Below, in pieces: positions 9,423-19,949 of a stretch of 64,000 nucleotides of DNA (its first letter is position 1; each line of letters starts with the position of its first letter). The stretch is from NCBI RefSeq assembly GCF_042186555.1, contig NC_133324.1, positions 136,389,577-136,453,576 on the forward strand, given 5' to 3'. This stretch comes from Aquarana catesbeiana. Taxonomy: Eukaryota > Chordata > Amphibia > Anura > Ranidae. The notes under the pieces were generated by a model. It saw nothing but the letters and a program-made list of their open reading frames with translations, searched no databases and was not told the DNA's origin. A program made the position numbers and the translations under genes.

Positions 9423-11585
9423 ATGTTGCGTGTACGTACTCATCGTAGAGTTTATGCTGTGCAGGGGCTTGATGTTGGGGTGCTAACTTTGACCCAAGCC
9501 CAGTCCATGAACAGGGTGGGGAGGAGTTCTTGGACCAAGAATTGGTTGCTCCAGCGTGACCAATTCTGTCACATGCCTTTGCTCCGTGAGATCCGTGAGA
9601 ATAATCCTGACGATTTCAGGAACTTTCTCCGCATGATGGATCCCATTTTTCACCGTTTGTTGGCTTTGCTGTCCCCTTATATCAGCAGGCAGGATACCTG
9701 CATGAGGCAAGCCATCACTCCGGAGCAGAGGTTGGTCGCCACGTTGAGGTACTTGGCGACAGGGAGAAGCCTGCAGGACCTCAAGTTCTCGACAGACATC
9801 TCCCCCAGGCTCTGGAGATCATTATCCCAGAGACCTGTTCTGCCATCATCCAAGTCCTGCAGAAGGACTATATTAAGGTAAAATTTTTATCCTTTAACAT
9901 CACTTTTTATTATATTTAATGTTTGATAATATATTGTATTTCTTTCCTCATTCCCTAATTACCATGATTGTAATATGCTGTAAATGTCCTCTTTGTCCTC
10001 ATGCATGCTGGAATGTTTTAACGTTTTTTTTTGTCCTTCATACATATTTGCCTTCACTTACCTCCCCAGCATGCTCTCCTGGGCCTATATCCACCTCGCC
10101 TAGTCACTTAACAATGTATTTTGTCAGCTCCATAGTAGTGCTTTACCCTAAACACCCCCTAAAATGTTTACAAATGTTATTTGTGTCCTTAAATCCTGGC
10201 AGAGTGCCAGAGGCTTTTTTTTTGGGTCCCAAACTCATTTAAAACCTCCCTCCCCCCAACCGCAAAGTCAACCCAAAGCAATCATCTATCTGCTGACTTT
10301 GCCAAACCCATACACACTATATACCTACCTCTTTTGTGGTCAGATTTCTGTATGAATTCCCCAAAGCATGTAGTGCAAGGGCCTGCCTGAATACTTTTAA
10401 ATGGTACTGTTTAAAGTTTTTGGATCCTATTATTATCTTGATAGGCAATTGCAGAATGTTAAAATTGTGCTCCAATTTGGACAGTGTGTATTTATAATTC
10501 TGTATTATGACACATCTTACCTGTCCAGTGGCCTGCCAATAGTGTAATTAAGGAGGGGCTGGCCAAAGTAATACACATTATTTAGGCATTCCTCTCTCAA
10601 TGAAGTGGAGAGGGTTACCTGTCCAAAACATCCCCCCCCCTAAAATTTTAACAATGGGCCATCAGAGGGGGTGAGGAATCTGATAGGTGGACCTTATACT
10701 TTTGTCTTTAAATACTCCCTAAAATAAATGTTATACTGATGTTGGCTAAGAATATTTGTGTCTAATCTGCTTTTGATGTTTATGTGCAAAATGACAATTT
10801 TTTTATTCTTGTTTGACTCCACAGTTTCCTTCCAACCCACAGGAATGGCAGACTGTGGCCTCCCACTTTGCCCAGCGGTGGGACTTTCCTAACTGCGGAG
10901 GGGCAATTGATGGGAAACACGTCCACATCATCCCACCCCCCAACTCGGGGTCATACTATTATAATTACAAGGGGTTCGATAGTATTGTTATGTTGGCGGT
11001 GGTGTCGGCTACTTATGAGTTCCTGTATGTGGACGTGGGGAAGAATGGCTGGATGTCGGATGGTGGAGTCATCGCCCAGACCGAGTTCTACAGGCATTTC
11101 CAGAATGGCAGCTTGGGCTTGCCACCTCCAGAAGACAATGCGGAAGGACTGCCATTCGTCTTCGTTGTGGATGAAGCGTTTGCGCTGGGGACCATCTTAT
11201 GCGGCCATTCCCTATGAGGACCTTCACCCCAGACCAGAGGGTTTTTAATTACCAGCTGGCTAGAGCCAGAAGAGTGGTGGAGAACACATTTGGAATAATA
11301 GCCAGCCGGTTCCGTCTATTTCTTACACCGATACACATGGCGGAATATAAACTCAAACACATCATCCTGTGTTGCTGTGTTCTCCACAACTTTTTAAGGG
11401 GAAATTCTTTAAACTATGCTGCCTCAGTTGGGCCTGAGGCCGGAATTCATATTAATGAACCAACCTTGGCGGCGCTTGAAACTGGCCGTCCTGGCTTGCC
11501 CCCCCAGAGTGCCAGCGAGGTCCATATAAGATACATGGAATACTTTGTGGGTAGGGGGGCCATCAATATGCCAGACAATGTCTGA
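9423..11585 (+). pseudogene. Harbinger transposase (HARBI1-like), two exons, two 1-nt frameshifts
   Basis: This is a DDE nuclease that would excise and insert the element. Exon 1 is 9423-9877 and exon 2 is 10825-11585, with a GT-AG phase-0 intron of 947 bp. The N-terminal helical region includes RNFLRMMDPIFHRLL. Catalytic residues are D in GGAIDGKHV, D in the YVDVGKNGWMSDGG region and E in RRVVENTFG. Two breaks are visible. Near 9801-9806 (C-run) and near 11186-11190 (G-run) the homologous frame jumps by one base, each consistent with a single deleted base. Stop at 11583-11585. Otherwise family-like in length, so it seems recently disabled. Confidence 0.9.
9878..10824 (+). other. Intron of the Harbinger transposase, with a MITE fragment
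   Basis: The donor follows AAG at 9877 and the acceptor is CACAG ending at 10824. The exons join cleanly into the conserved ...DYIK/FPSNP... context. Around 10365-10440 the intron contains TAGTGCAAGGGCCTGCCTGA, matching the middle of the short MITE at 23097-23276 (about 23153-23172), so an older insertion or capture lies here. Confidence 0.75.
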
Positions 11586-11596
11586 GACATTTTTAA

Positions 11597-11602
11597 AATA
11601 AA
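11597..11602 (+). terminator. Polyadenylation signal of the transposase gene
   Basis: AATAAA 12 bp after the stop codon, in an A/T-rich tract. Confidence 0.6.
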
Positions 11603-12052
11603 AATATATTTAAAACTGAAGAAATATTTGCTTTGATTTACTGCTTTTCTTTCTTTTAGCTATCTCCTCGGTAATCTTTTATTAATGTTCTAATTTTTTT
11701 ACCTTTTTCTTCAACAGTGCAAATGAAACTTTACTACAAAAAATGTTTTTGAGCATTGAAAGAAGTAGCCACACATTGTTGATTATCAATCTTTTTAATC
11801 AAAGCACAATCACATGTGCATTTATAAAAGGGTTTTGAACAAACCAACATGTTTGTTGTATAACATTTTTTTAGGTCACATTAAGTAGAAATTGCCTTTT
11901 AAGGTAAAACAGGCATGTTTAAACCCATAAAACAATACACAACTCTGGAGCTTACAAAGTTCAACTTTTATAAAGTGAAGGGAATATCAGACATGAGTAT
12001 GTACAAACTGTGTTTGATATTGCATTCAGCAGATGGGGTGATGTCACCCCTG
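11603..12052. other. AT-rich spacer between convergent Harbinger genes
   Basis: No reading frame or recognisable repeat. Confidence 0.4.
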
Positions 12053-12274
12053 TAAAAGCCAAATTTAGAAGATGCACACAAATTGCCTAATGTCAACATG
12101 TGCTAGCTGCCATCATGGGGGATCAATGGACGTGTTTTGTGGGTGCAACCCCTTTCTCTCAGCCACTTTATTATTGAGGAAGGAGTTGCACCCACAAAAC
12201 GCGTACATTGATCTCCCGTGATGGCAGATAGCACATGTTGACACACTGTGTGCATCTTCTAAATTTGGCTTTTA
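12053..12274. repeat. Foldback hairpin inside the Harbinger element
   Basis: Left arm about 12053-12151, right arm about 12187-12274, mostly complementary with a short loop. The outer ends are TAAAAGCC and GGCTTTTA. It sits between the 3' ends of the two convergent genes. It could be a nested foldback MITE or a structural terminator between them. Confidence 0.8.
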
Positions 12275-12412
12275 ACATACGTAAAAAAATTTTGTCACAA
12301 AAAACAAGAAATTTAGGGATTTCTGGGTGTTTTAGATTCTCCCTAAAACATCAATGATGTTCTTCATTTTGTTTTGAACATCATTGATGTTTTGCTTTAT
12401 GTTTTCTAAATC

Positions 12413-13638
12413 TCAATTACACCCCATTATCTCTCCGATGAGGATCTGGGCACTTTCACTGGTGAAATGACATTCCTCTTCCACAACATCCCGATCACCT
12501 ACAAAAAAAAACAAAAAAACACACCATGTATTATAAATTTGCAGACATCCATCTCTTACCTGAAGCTGTGGTCGCAGACACTCGCCTGTTGTGGTGACAA
12601 TTTGTACAACATCTCCCTCCTCCTCCTCTGGTTGGGTTTGGGGGATTTCCCCTTCTTCCTGAGGTGGGGGGTCCCTTGTCTCCTCTGATGAGTGGTGTCC
12701 TCCGAGTCTTTTCTCCCCTATGTTTAACAAAAATAGGTATACTTAACACACAGATATTTGATGGCAGAAATAGGAATATGAAACATTGCTTGGAAGTGGG
12801 GTACAATTGTCTGTTTTGTCAGAGTTCCAAGCTGAAGAATGTTTTGGTCCTTTGTAAAGCTTGAATACTTACCTGTTTTGTGCACGCTTCACAGATGGAG
12901 ACACCCCTATATTATTCACTGGAGCACCTGTGTGGGCCCCCTAATAAAAAGGGTGTTCTTTTGTCCCATACTAGTGCTCCTGCGTCCAGATGTGTAAACA
13001 GCTGCTAAGTGTCCTCTTCTTACACAGAATCTAGTTAGCATTTCATTCTAGTTACAAACCCATCTAGACAACAAACTTTTATTAATAGAAGTTAAGGCCA
13101 GTTAAGGCCAGAAAAAATGTATAGAACTGCATCTGCCCAAAACATCTTATTTTAGTGGCCGAACGAACAATGTTTCCTACAAACGATTAATGTGCCCATG
13201 AACATGAAAGTTGCCATTTTAAAACAACAGTAAAGAAAAGCACATGGAGCAGCACGAACGTAATAAAAATAAATAATAGGAACACAGGACAACTACTTAC
13301 TTTTTTGCAACACTCTCCTGATCCTTCTATACTGATCGTGCTCCCTTAATTTGAGGTCCGACCACCGTTTCCTCAGTTGATCCTTACCCCAAAACTCCTG
13401 TGCAGACTCTTCACAACTTTAGTCATGATCTTGGCCTTTCTCACATTTGGGTTGGGTAAGGTCCATACTTTCCGTCATAGTCGGCCCTTTTCAATATGTC
13501 CACCATCTCCACCATCTCAGCAAAAGCCATATTTGATGCCTTAAATCTTCTCCTACCAGATCCAGACGTTTCTGGCTCTGGGCTTTCCTCCTCTTCCTCG
13601 TTGCTGCTATTATCATGCACCTGTTGTCTCTCTGCCAT
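12413..13638 (-). pseudogene. Harbinger Myb/SANT-like protein (NAIF1-type), four exons, frameshifted
   Basis: This second protein class of Harbinger elements typically binds element DNA and helps the transposase reach the nucleus. Exons by splice sites: 13638-13301, 12940-12873, 12717-12560 and 12498-12413 (stop), all GT-AG. The start ATG (13636-13638) begins MAERQQVHDNSS, followed by an acidic stretch, a Gly/Arg patch and a trihelix-like region ending in the RKRWSDLKLRE motif. At least one frame break lies in exon 1 between about 13380 and 13460. The last exons encode an acidic Pro/Glu-rich tail. Confidence 0.78.
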
Positions 13639-13929
13639 GTGCTCTCCCCCACTGTGCCGAAAGAGAAGGGGCAGGGAATAGGCTAGAAATAACGTCAGGG
13701 GCGGGCGGAGTTTCACGCATGCGCAGAGTATATAAAGCGTAGCAAGCGTGCGTCGTACGTATGATCTGTGAGCGGAGGAAGGAGTATCGGAAGCGCCGAT
13801 CATGATAACAAAGGTACAAGTTTAAGTTGGGCCTATACTGCTTATAGATTGAGGCCTATATATTGGGACAAGATTAGGAGAGTTTAGCCTGATATTAGGG
13901 TTTGTCTTGTGTTGTGTCTTGCAGAGAAA
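13639..13929 (+). promoter_or_regulatory. Divergent promoter and 5' UTR intron between the Myb-like and MADF genes
   Basis: The Myb-like gene starts at 13638 (-) and the MADF gene at 13930 (+), leaving 291 bp. The plus side has TATATAAA at 13729-13736 next to a GCATGCGCAG motif (an NRF1-like site) at 13717-13726. A 5' UTR intron is likely, with donor GTACAAG at 13814 and a pyrimidine-rich acceptor ending in CAG at 13924. Confidence 0.6.
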
Positions 13930-14834
13930 ATGAACCTAGTCAATGATCATGACTTTATGCCAATATTCACTTATATGTTCAGGGAGCTGCGCTGTCTGTG
14001 GCAGGTAAACCACCCACATTATAACAATAAAACAAAGAGGAAGGCAGCGCTGGATCAATTTCTGGAATTTGTGAAGCCGTTGATCCCGACGGCAGACATC
14101 CCCTATTTGAAGGCCCTAATTGGTGGAATGAGGAGCACTTATCTAAGGGAGCGCAAGAAGGTCCAGGATTTCCAGAGATCAGCAGCTGCAGCAGATGACA
14201 TTTATGTCCCCAGGCTGTGGTACTATGGCAGACTGCATTTTCTGGCAGACCAAAGAGAGCCCAGGCCATCACTCTCCAGTATTACTTCAAGGCTTCCTTC
14301 CCCCCCAGCTGAGGTTTCTGACGCCCAACCTGGGCCTTCCAGGCAGCAACATGTGGAGGAGCCCAGCTTGGGTCAGGTATAGCATTCTTCTAAATATTTC
14401 TGTTTGTCAAATTAATGATGTTAAATATATGTTACTTTTGATAAATAATTTCTGATTTCGCAAAGTGTTTTACATATCAATAGACAGTAGTGGCCACAAA
14501 TGATTGTGACAAGAATGGAAAATGCTGGGCTCAGAATGATAGTCTTTTCTATTTATTAACATTCAATTTGCAACAGTCATGAGATGAAAATTGTGTGCGA
14601 TTGATGAACCAAAAACTAAAAAGATGTCCCTTTTTCATACACAGGAAAGTCTCAGCCAGGAGGTGGCACGGGGTAAGTGGCAGCCAGGAGGTGGCCGGGC
14701 CCAATAGCCTGCCCGAATCCCAGGTCCCTCCCCTCCGCCTTCCACAAAAAAGTGACAGGAAGAGGAGTAACGTGAAGGAGGCAGCAATTGGCCTATTTAT
14801 GAAGGCTACTGCAGCCCTCAGAACCCCCCACTGA
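13930..14834 (+). pseudogene. MADF-domain protein of the Harbinger element, broken by a 28-bp duplication
   Basis: MADF is a trihelical Myb/SANT-like DNA-binding domain known from Adf-1. Exon 1 (13930-14376) encodes MNLVNDHDF, then the MADF signature: a CLWQVNHPHY block, PYLKALIGGMRSTYLRERKK and YVPRLWYYGRLHFL. A Ser/Pro-rich linker follows. Intron 14377-14644 is GT-AG and phase 0. Exon 2 (14645-14834) begins ESLSQEVA and ends in a short helix, KRSNVKEAAIGLFMKATAAL. A 28-bp tandem duplication in exon 2 shifts the frame and brings in an early stop near 14703. The frame after it matches exactly once the duplication is discounted. The domain call is by pattern, not search. Confidence 0.8.
14653..14708 (+). 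repeat. 28-bp tandem duplication in the MADF gene
   Basis: The motif CAGCCAGGAGGTGGC occurs at 14653 and 14681. Spacing of 28 is one more than a multiple of three. It alone accounts for the frame difference between the exon 2 start and the downstream C-terminal frame. Confidence 0.8.
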
Positions 14835-15240
14835 TCAGTCAACTCCGGTCATGTTGATTAGAAGACAGATTTATTACAAATGAATCGAAACACAGGGGTG
14901 AACGCTTACAGCAAGGAGTTCCGTGCAGAGTCACACAGAAACACCGTACACAGTTTATTTTATAGCAGTATTTGGCAAACTGCCATTGGCTAGGGCACAC
15001 TGGTGACTCATGGTGTATTGTCAGCTTTATTGCCAAATCCAGTGTGCCTTTCACAAGGTTTCCTATTATGGTAACTTTTGCTAGTTCTTTAAGTATGTTT
15101 TAGGCGTTGGTCGGAACTAAACTAGTTGCATAAACAATAAGTCAGCGCCATTTTAACTAGAAAAAGAGCATATAAGGAACAAGGTAAATGTCAATATCAC
15201 CTGTAATTCTTTGCATATTTCTTATCATGTCTCATCTACA
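14835..15240 (-). repeat. LTR-like promoter and polyadenylation module
   Basis: On the minus strand: CCAAT (14985-14989), a TATAAAA box (14958-14964) and AATAAA (14870-14875), in the order and spacing of a retroviral U3-R region. Orientation is the same as the gag-pro-pol remnant at 5442-8715. It could be that provirus's 5' LTR, separated from gag by the Harbinger insertion. LTR ends and a primer site were not identified. Confidence 0.4.
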
Positions 15241-16073
15241 GCGTTTGCTGTGTGCTCTGTGATAGTTTACCTACATCTGATACCAGTTACCAACCCTGCT
15301 TGTCTTGACCATCCCTTGAACTCTGCCTGCACTGACTTGCTTGCTTCCTGACCTCTGCTTCTGCCTGCTCCTGTTGCCACTGTATTGCTGATCTGATACT
15401 GATTGTGGCCTGCACCCTGATCACACTCTTGTCTATTTACTTATACCTGATCCAATTATCAGTCTCTGACCCAGCTTATCTGACTCTACTCTTCCTCTAC
15501 CCACTGCCTAGCAACCCATTCCAAGCACCTACCTGCCAGCAGCCAGTACCTGCTCATCCCTTGCTCGTTGGCCAGCCAGCACCTGCTCCTCACCTGCCCA
15601 CTGGCACCGTCAGTGCCTGCTTCCCACCTGTCTGTTGTCAGCCAGTACCTACCTGTTCCAGCCTGTTAACTATCTGCTGTCACCCAGCCAGTCCATCCCA
15701 CTGTGGGTTCTCTGTCGGCTTCCTTTTTCCCTGGCTTGAACACCCTGCTCGGCTCTGCTGCTAGCAAGATCAACAGGCACTTGTGCTACTCTGCGCTCTT
15801 GTGCCACCTGTACACTCTATCAGGGGCCCTGAGCCAGAGGTGTAAGAGAGCCCTTCCTCGTTATGTCAGGCTCTTTCACCAGGTACATGACAAGGGGAAA
15901 ACTCTGACATGACATGAAGGCTTGGGGAAGCTTGGATAGATTTTCCCTCACTTAGTGGCAGGCACTACTCTAGAGTATTGGGTGACACTTGCAGGCTAGA
16001 GAGGGTGATTGTTTCTGTGATTAGAGGGAGAATGGTACTGGCAGGAGTGGTAAGATTTTTGCTGGGAGAGAGT
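15241..16073. other. Pyrimidine-rich region without a supported gene
   Basis: C/T-rich sequence with loosely repeated CAGCCAGTACCTG-type motifs (about 15530-15700). The open frame across it is low-complexity (Pro/Cys/Leu-rich) and not supported as a gene. Confidence 0.4.
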
Positions 16074-16077
16074 TTAA

Positions 16078-16969
16078 CCGCTTCTTGACTGCTGCACGAT
16101 GATATACGTCGGCAGAATGGCACAGGTGGGCAAAAGGGAGTACAGGTATGTCCCCTTTAAGAAGCAGTGCTGCGGGTGCGCACGCCCGCCGCGTTCTCTG
16201 TGACTGTGTCCGCGGGTCCCGCAGACTCGTTGTCCGCCGGGTGCCCATGATAGTGTCACGGAGAGGTAGAAGGGGGAGTTGCCTTTGTAAACAAGGCATT
16301 TCTCCGTTCTGCCTTGTGACATGACAGAGATCTCTGTCATGTGTGTTGAAGCCCATCCCCCCAACAGTTAGAATTACTCTCTAGGACACACTTAACCCCT
16401 TCATCGCCCCCTAGTGGTTAACCCCTTCACTGCCATTGTCATTTACACAGTAATCAGTGCATTTTTATAGCACTGATCGTTGTACAAATGACAATGGTCC
16501 CAAAATAGTGTCAAAAGTGTCCAATGTGTCCGCCATAATGTCGCAGTCATTATAAAAATCGCAGATCGCCGCCATTACTAATAAAAACAAATTAATAATA
16601 AAAATGCCATAAATCTATCCCCTATTTTGTAGACGCTATATATTTTGTGCAAACCAATCAATATACGCTTATTGCGATTTTTTTTTACCAAAAATATGTA
16701 GAAGAATACATATCGACCTAAACTGAGGAAAACATTTTTTTATACATATTTTTGGGGGATATTTATTATAGCAAAAAGTAAAATAATAAATATTGAGGTG
16801 ATCAAATACCACCAAAAGAAAGCTCTATTTGTGGGGAAAAAAAAAAAAGTCAATTTTGTTTGGTTACAACGTTGCACGACTGTGCAATTGTCAGTTAAAG
16901 CGACACAGTGCCGAATCCCAAAAAGTGCTCCGATCAGGAAGGGGGCAAATCCTTCCGGGGCTGAAGTGG
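16078..16969. mobile_element. Non-autonomous piggyBac-type MITE, 892 bp
   Basis: TTAA at 16074-16077 is followed by CCGCTTCTTGAC. The right end is CTGAAGTGG followed by TAAT, a degraded TTAA. The interior shares motifs with 51025-51794, 42861-43790 and the left end of the element at 52993, for example TAGACGCTAT, TACGCTTATTG and GATCAAATACCACCAAAA. It therefore looks like an internal-deletion derivative of that family. Confidence 0.8.
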
Positions 16970-16984
16970 TAATTTGAGCTAGGG

Positions 16985-17235
16985 AAGTTGCTCATATATT
17001 GTCCGAGTGCCTGTTTGCAGTCTACATATTGTCATAATTGCCTGTTTTCTGCCCACATATTGTAATGATTTCACTTTTGTTGCTCGCTTTTTCCAATTGC
17101 CTGCTTGTTGCACGTGTATTTCCCTGGTTGTTGCCTATGTATTGTATTGAATGACTGTTATTTGCCTGCGTATTGTATATGATTGCCCATTTGTAGTCCA
17201 TGTATTTTCAGGATTGCTATTTTTCCCTACATATT
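16985..17235. repeat. Degenerate tandem repeat (unit about 35-45 bp)
   Basis: Repeated TTGCCTG...CACATATTGTA-type units, strongly diverged. Confidence 0.5.
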
Positions 17236-17394
17236 ATGGATTTTATACTGTAGCTTTTTTTACGTTTAGCAATCACAGGATTTGCCCAGTAAGCAATGTT
17301 TACAAGTCAAGCCTCTTTCGGGTAATATTCTCCATAACCTGGATGTTTCCCTTTTCATTAAACTTCAAATTAACAAATTCTTTCCAATAACAAC

Positions 17395-17600
17395 CCATTT
17401 ATTTATTTTTTTATTTATTTCAGGTACTTCTATAGCGCCGTCCATTTACGCAGCACTTTACATATACATTGTACGTTCACATCAGTCCCTACCCTCAAGG
17501 AGCTTACAAACTAAGGTCCCTAACACACATTCATACATATACTGGGGCTAATTTAGACAGGATCCAATTAACCTACCAGCATGTCTTTAGAGTGATTCAT
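17395..17600. repeat. Dispersed vertebrate-type repeat, class unresolved
   Basis: Contains CTCAAGGAGCTTACAA and AATTAACCTACCAGCATGTC, motifs I associate with a widespread fish and amphibian repeat. No ends or coding sequence are visible. Confidence 0.45.
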
Positions 17601-18539
17601 GCCTTTGTATGGCTGGTTTGCCTTCAGTGCTGGAAATTTTCCTCTTATTCATTTAACTTTGGCACCACTACAGAGACATCAATGGTGGGCATGGATGCTG
17701 GAATGTTGAAGACAGTAAATAGATGAGACTTTAATAAATTTAGAGTTTGTTTGCCCTCACGTATAGAATTTGTTAACAATTTTAACAGAAAACCCACCCA
17801 CACATTGTAAGAAGTTCCATATTTCTTGGAGTGGTTTTAGCAGACTGAGATGTTTTGAGTCCCACCCCAAAAAAAATGACCCTTTGACTGGATACATGTG
17901 TATTTTTCCTTGGTAATCTCAGCAATCCCAGCAAGGAAAAGTTGAATGGTAAAATTGCTGAAAGGGAAATCTTGTCAGCAATGAAATCCCCCAAAATAAA
18001 ACTTGACCTATGTGGTTCCTCTGCCTTAGAAAATTAAACATTCTTCCTCATATATAACAACTTTTTGCAAGTGAAGACTCCTGTTGTAGAATCTCATATT
18101 AGCCAATGTATTTCATATTATTCATATTGATTTGCATATGTTTTATTGATAATATAATAATTATTATTATTATTATTATATAGTAGTGGTCTTATCAATA
18201 TTATTATTCAATAAGTATAGCAATAGTTATTAATTTTTATACTATGTTTTCCATAGATATAGAGAAAGTCTTCCTTTTTAAATGTTAAACTTTAGATGAC
18301 CTCTCTGCTTCTTTCTGATGTTTTTTATATTTTTTTTATATAAGATAGTTTACTGGGTGAAGAAGAGAGAACTTTTGACAGCAGTTGAAATATAGCTGAT
18401 AAGGTAAGCACCGTCAAAGATAAGTAATACAGGTGGTTTAAAATAATTATGTGGAGTAAGGGAAAGTTATGTACAGTACATTAATTAAGTTTGACAGGGT
18501 CAAAGGTCTGTTTGTGCCCTCATTAAAACTGTTAAAATA
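17601..18539. other. AT-rich spacer, no gene
   Basis: It includes an ATT-rich run near 18148-18180. No supported coding sequence or element ends. Confidence 0.4.
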
Positions 18540-19060
18540 CATACATATAGTGAGACATATAACACATCTGGTGGGGTTATTGAAAGTTCATTCTCCCAAA
18601 GTCGTAAATCTGTAATCCTTGAAGTTAAGTTAAATCTTATCAGGATGAGGAGAGTTTGATAACACAGCTGGGTGCCATACTGTCTCTACACAGGGTTTTT
18701 TAATTGGAGAATAGGGAGACATATAATACATCTGGTGGGGTTATTGAAAGTTCATTCTCCCAAAGTCACCAGTTATAAATCACTTTAATGAACATATAGG
18801 AATTCTGGGAATGAATAAGTTTGTCTGGTTGTAGAACAGGTGTCAGATTTATGGTTAGTTACATTGACGTAGATCGTAGCAACCAATCATGTTGTACCTA
18901 ATATGCTTGCATTGTAAGAAACTGTATAAATTAGACCTGCATCTTGTAATACTTTGAACATAATCCTGTATGTTCCCAGCTGTTAATAAACCTGCATCAC
19001 TGAGGTCCTGCCTGGTTCGATACTTTACTATTCTACTTCACTCCCCCCTCAGACATGTTG
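18540..19060 (+). repeat. Possible solo LTR (plus strand)
   Basis: In order: CCAAT (18883-18887), TATAAA (18925-18930) and AATAAA (18985-18990), as in U3-R-U5. Upstream is a 52-bp direct repeat (18551-18602 and 18716-18767, motif ACATCTGGTGGGGTTATTGA), which could be duplicated U3 enhancer sequence. Exact TG...CA ends and a target duplication were not found. Confidence 0.4.
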
Positions 19061-19354
19061 CAAGCCACAGTTGGCTTAATCCAGAAACCTAATACAAATC
19101 ATGCCTTGCTGAATAGCTTTTGTCCAATCTCTGTCTGGATAGTATTTGTTAAAAATTTGGGCAGCTGTTTACAATGCATTTCCGCTTCTACCACAGTTGG
19201 CTAATGCTGACCACACAGACAGGACTTATTTCCTAGCAGTAATTGATAATAGAGGCTGTTGTAACTTTATTATTGTTCTTCTTTTCTTGTAACAGCTCCC
19301 TAGCAATCCCTAGTAATCAGCTGTAAACACTATTGGTGGAATTCATTAAGGGTG
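19061..19354. other. No feature seen
   Basis: No coding potential or recognisable repeat. Confidence 0.3.
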
Positions 19355-19362
19355 TCATAGAC

Positions 19363-19534
19363 CAGTGGTTCTCAACCTCTTTCCTCAAGTACCCCCAACA
19401 GGCCATGTTTTGGGAATTTCTCTTAGATAAAATAGCTGTCCAAAATACCAAACCATTGACTCTGAAAGCACCTGTGCAAGATAAAGGAAAACCTGCAAAC
19501 ATGGCTTGTTGAGGACTGACGTTGAGAACCACTG
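19363..19534. mobile_element. hAT-type MITE, 172 bp
   Basis: Terminal inverted repeats CAGTGGTTCTCAACC and GTTGAGAACCACTG are Charlie-like hAT ends. The flanking 8-mers TCATAGAC (19355-19362) and TTATAGAC (19535-19542) match at 7 of 8 positions, the expected hAT target-site duplication. Confidence 0.88.
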
Positions 19535-19949
19535 TTATAGACACCCTTTGGAATTCTGGTGGGGAGCAGCGTGCCCAAATTTTGTACCTGTTACAGGCAG
19601 GAACATGAATTTGTCCATGTTTGCAGTGGGGAAGGAGTCTTCACACTGCACATTCTTTACTCAGTGCACTACCTATGTTGTTTTTTTTCAATAAAACCCA
19701 CTTTTTTGACCATATGGAGGCATTTTTCTTTTTTATATTCCTTCGGATAAGAGTTTCTGGCTTTCCAGTTTGGCGGTCTAACACCTGAGTTCGAACCTTA
19801 CCATCATCCGTACGATTTCCTGGATCCATCGGTCGTGATATCACCATTGCACTAAATGGGTGGACCTGCTCTTCAGATTCTTGCTGGTCTTTGCCTGCTA
19901 ATGCACACTCATTCACCTTGAAATGCAGTTAATGGCAATAATACACTAT
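19535..19949. other. No gene seen
   Basis: Unique-looking sequence. A GAGTTCGAACC motif at 19789-19799 resembles a tRNA B box, but no tRNA or SINE structure was found around it. Confidence 0.3.

Larger units (their letters stand above)
8982..14834 (+). mobile_element. PIF/Harbinger element with three genes, right terminus not found
   Basis: The left end TGCCCTGTACACGATCGGA resembles the ends of the 417-bp Harbinger MITE at 44446-44862 (TGCCGCGTACACAC). It is preceded by TAA, the 3-bp target type of this superfamily. Inside are a transposase gene (+, 9423-11585), a Myb/SANT-like gene (-, 13638-12413) converging on it, and a MADF gene (+, 13930-14834) diverging from the Myb-like gene. The matching right terminus is not seen. 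The element seems truncated just after the MADF gene, and 14834 is the last supportable base. Confidence 0.82.

Noticed and set aside
15405..15764. 119-codon plus-strand frame
   Set aside because: Pyrimidine-rich, repetitive coding with no conserved domain.
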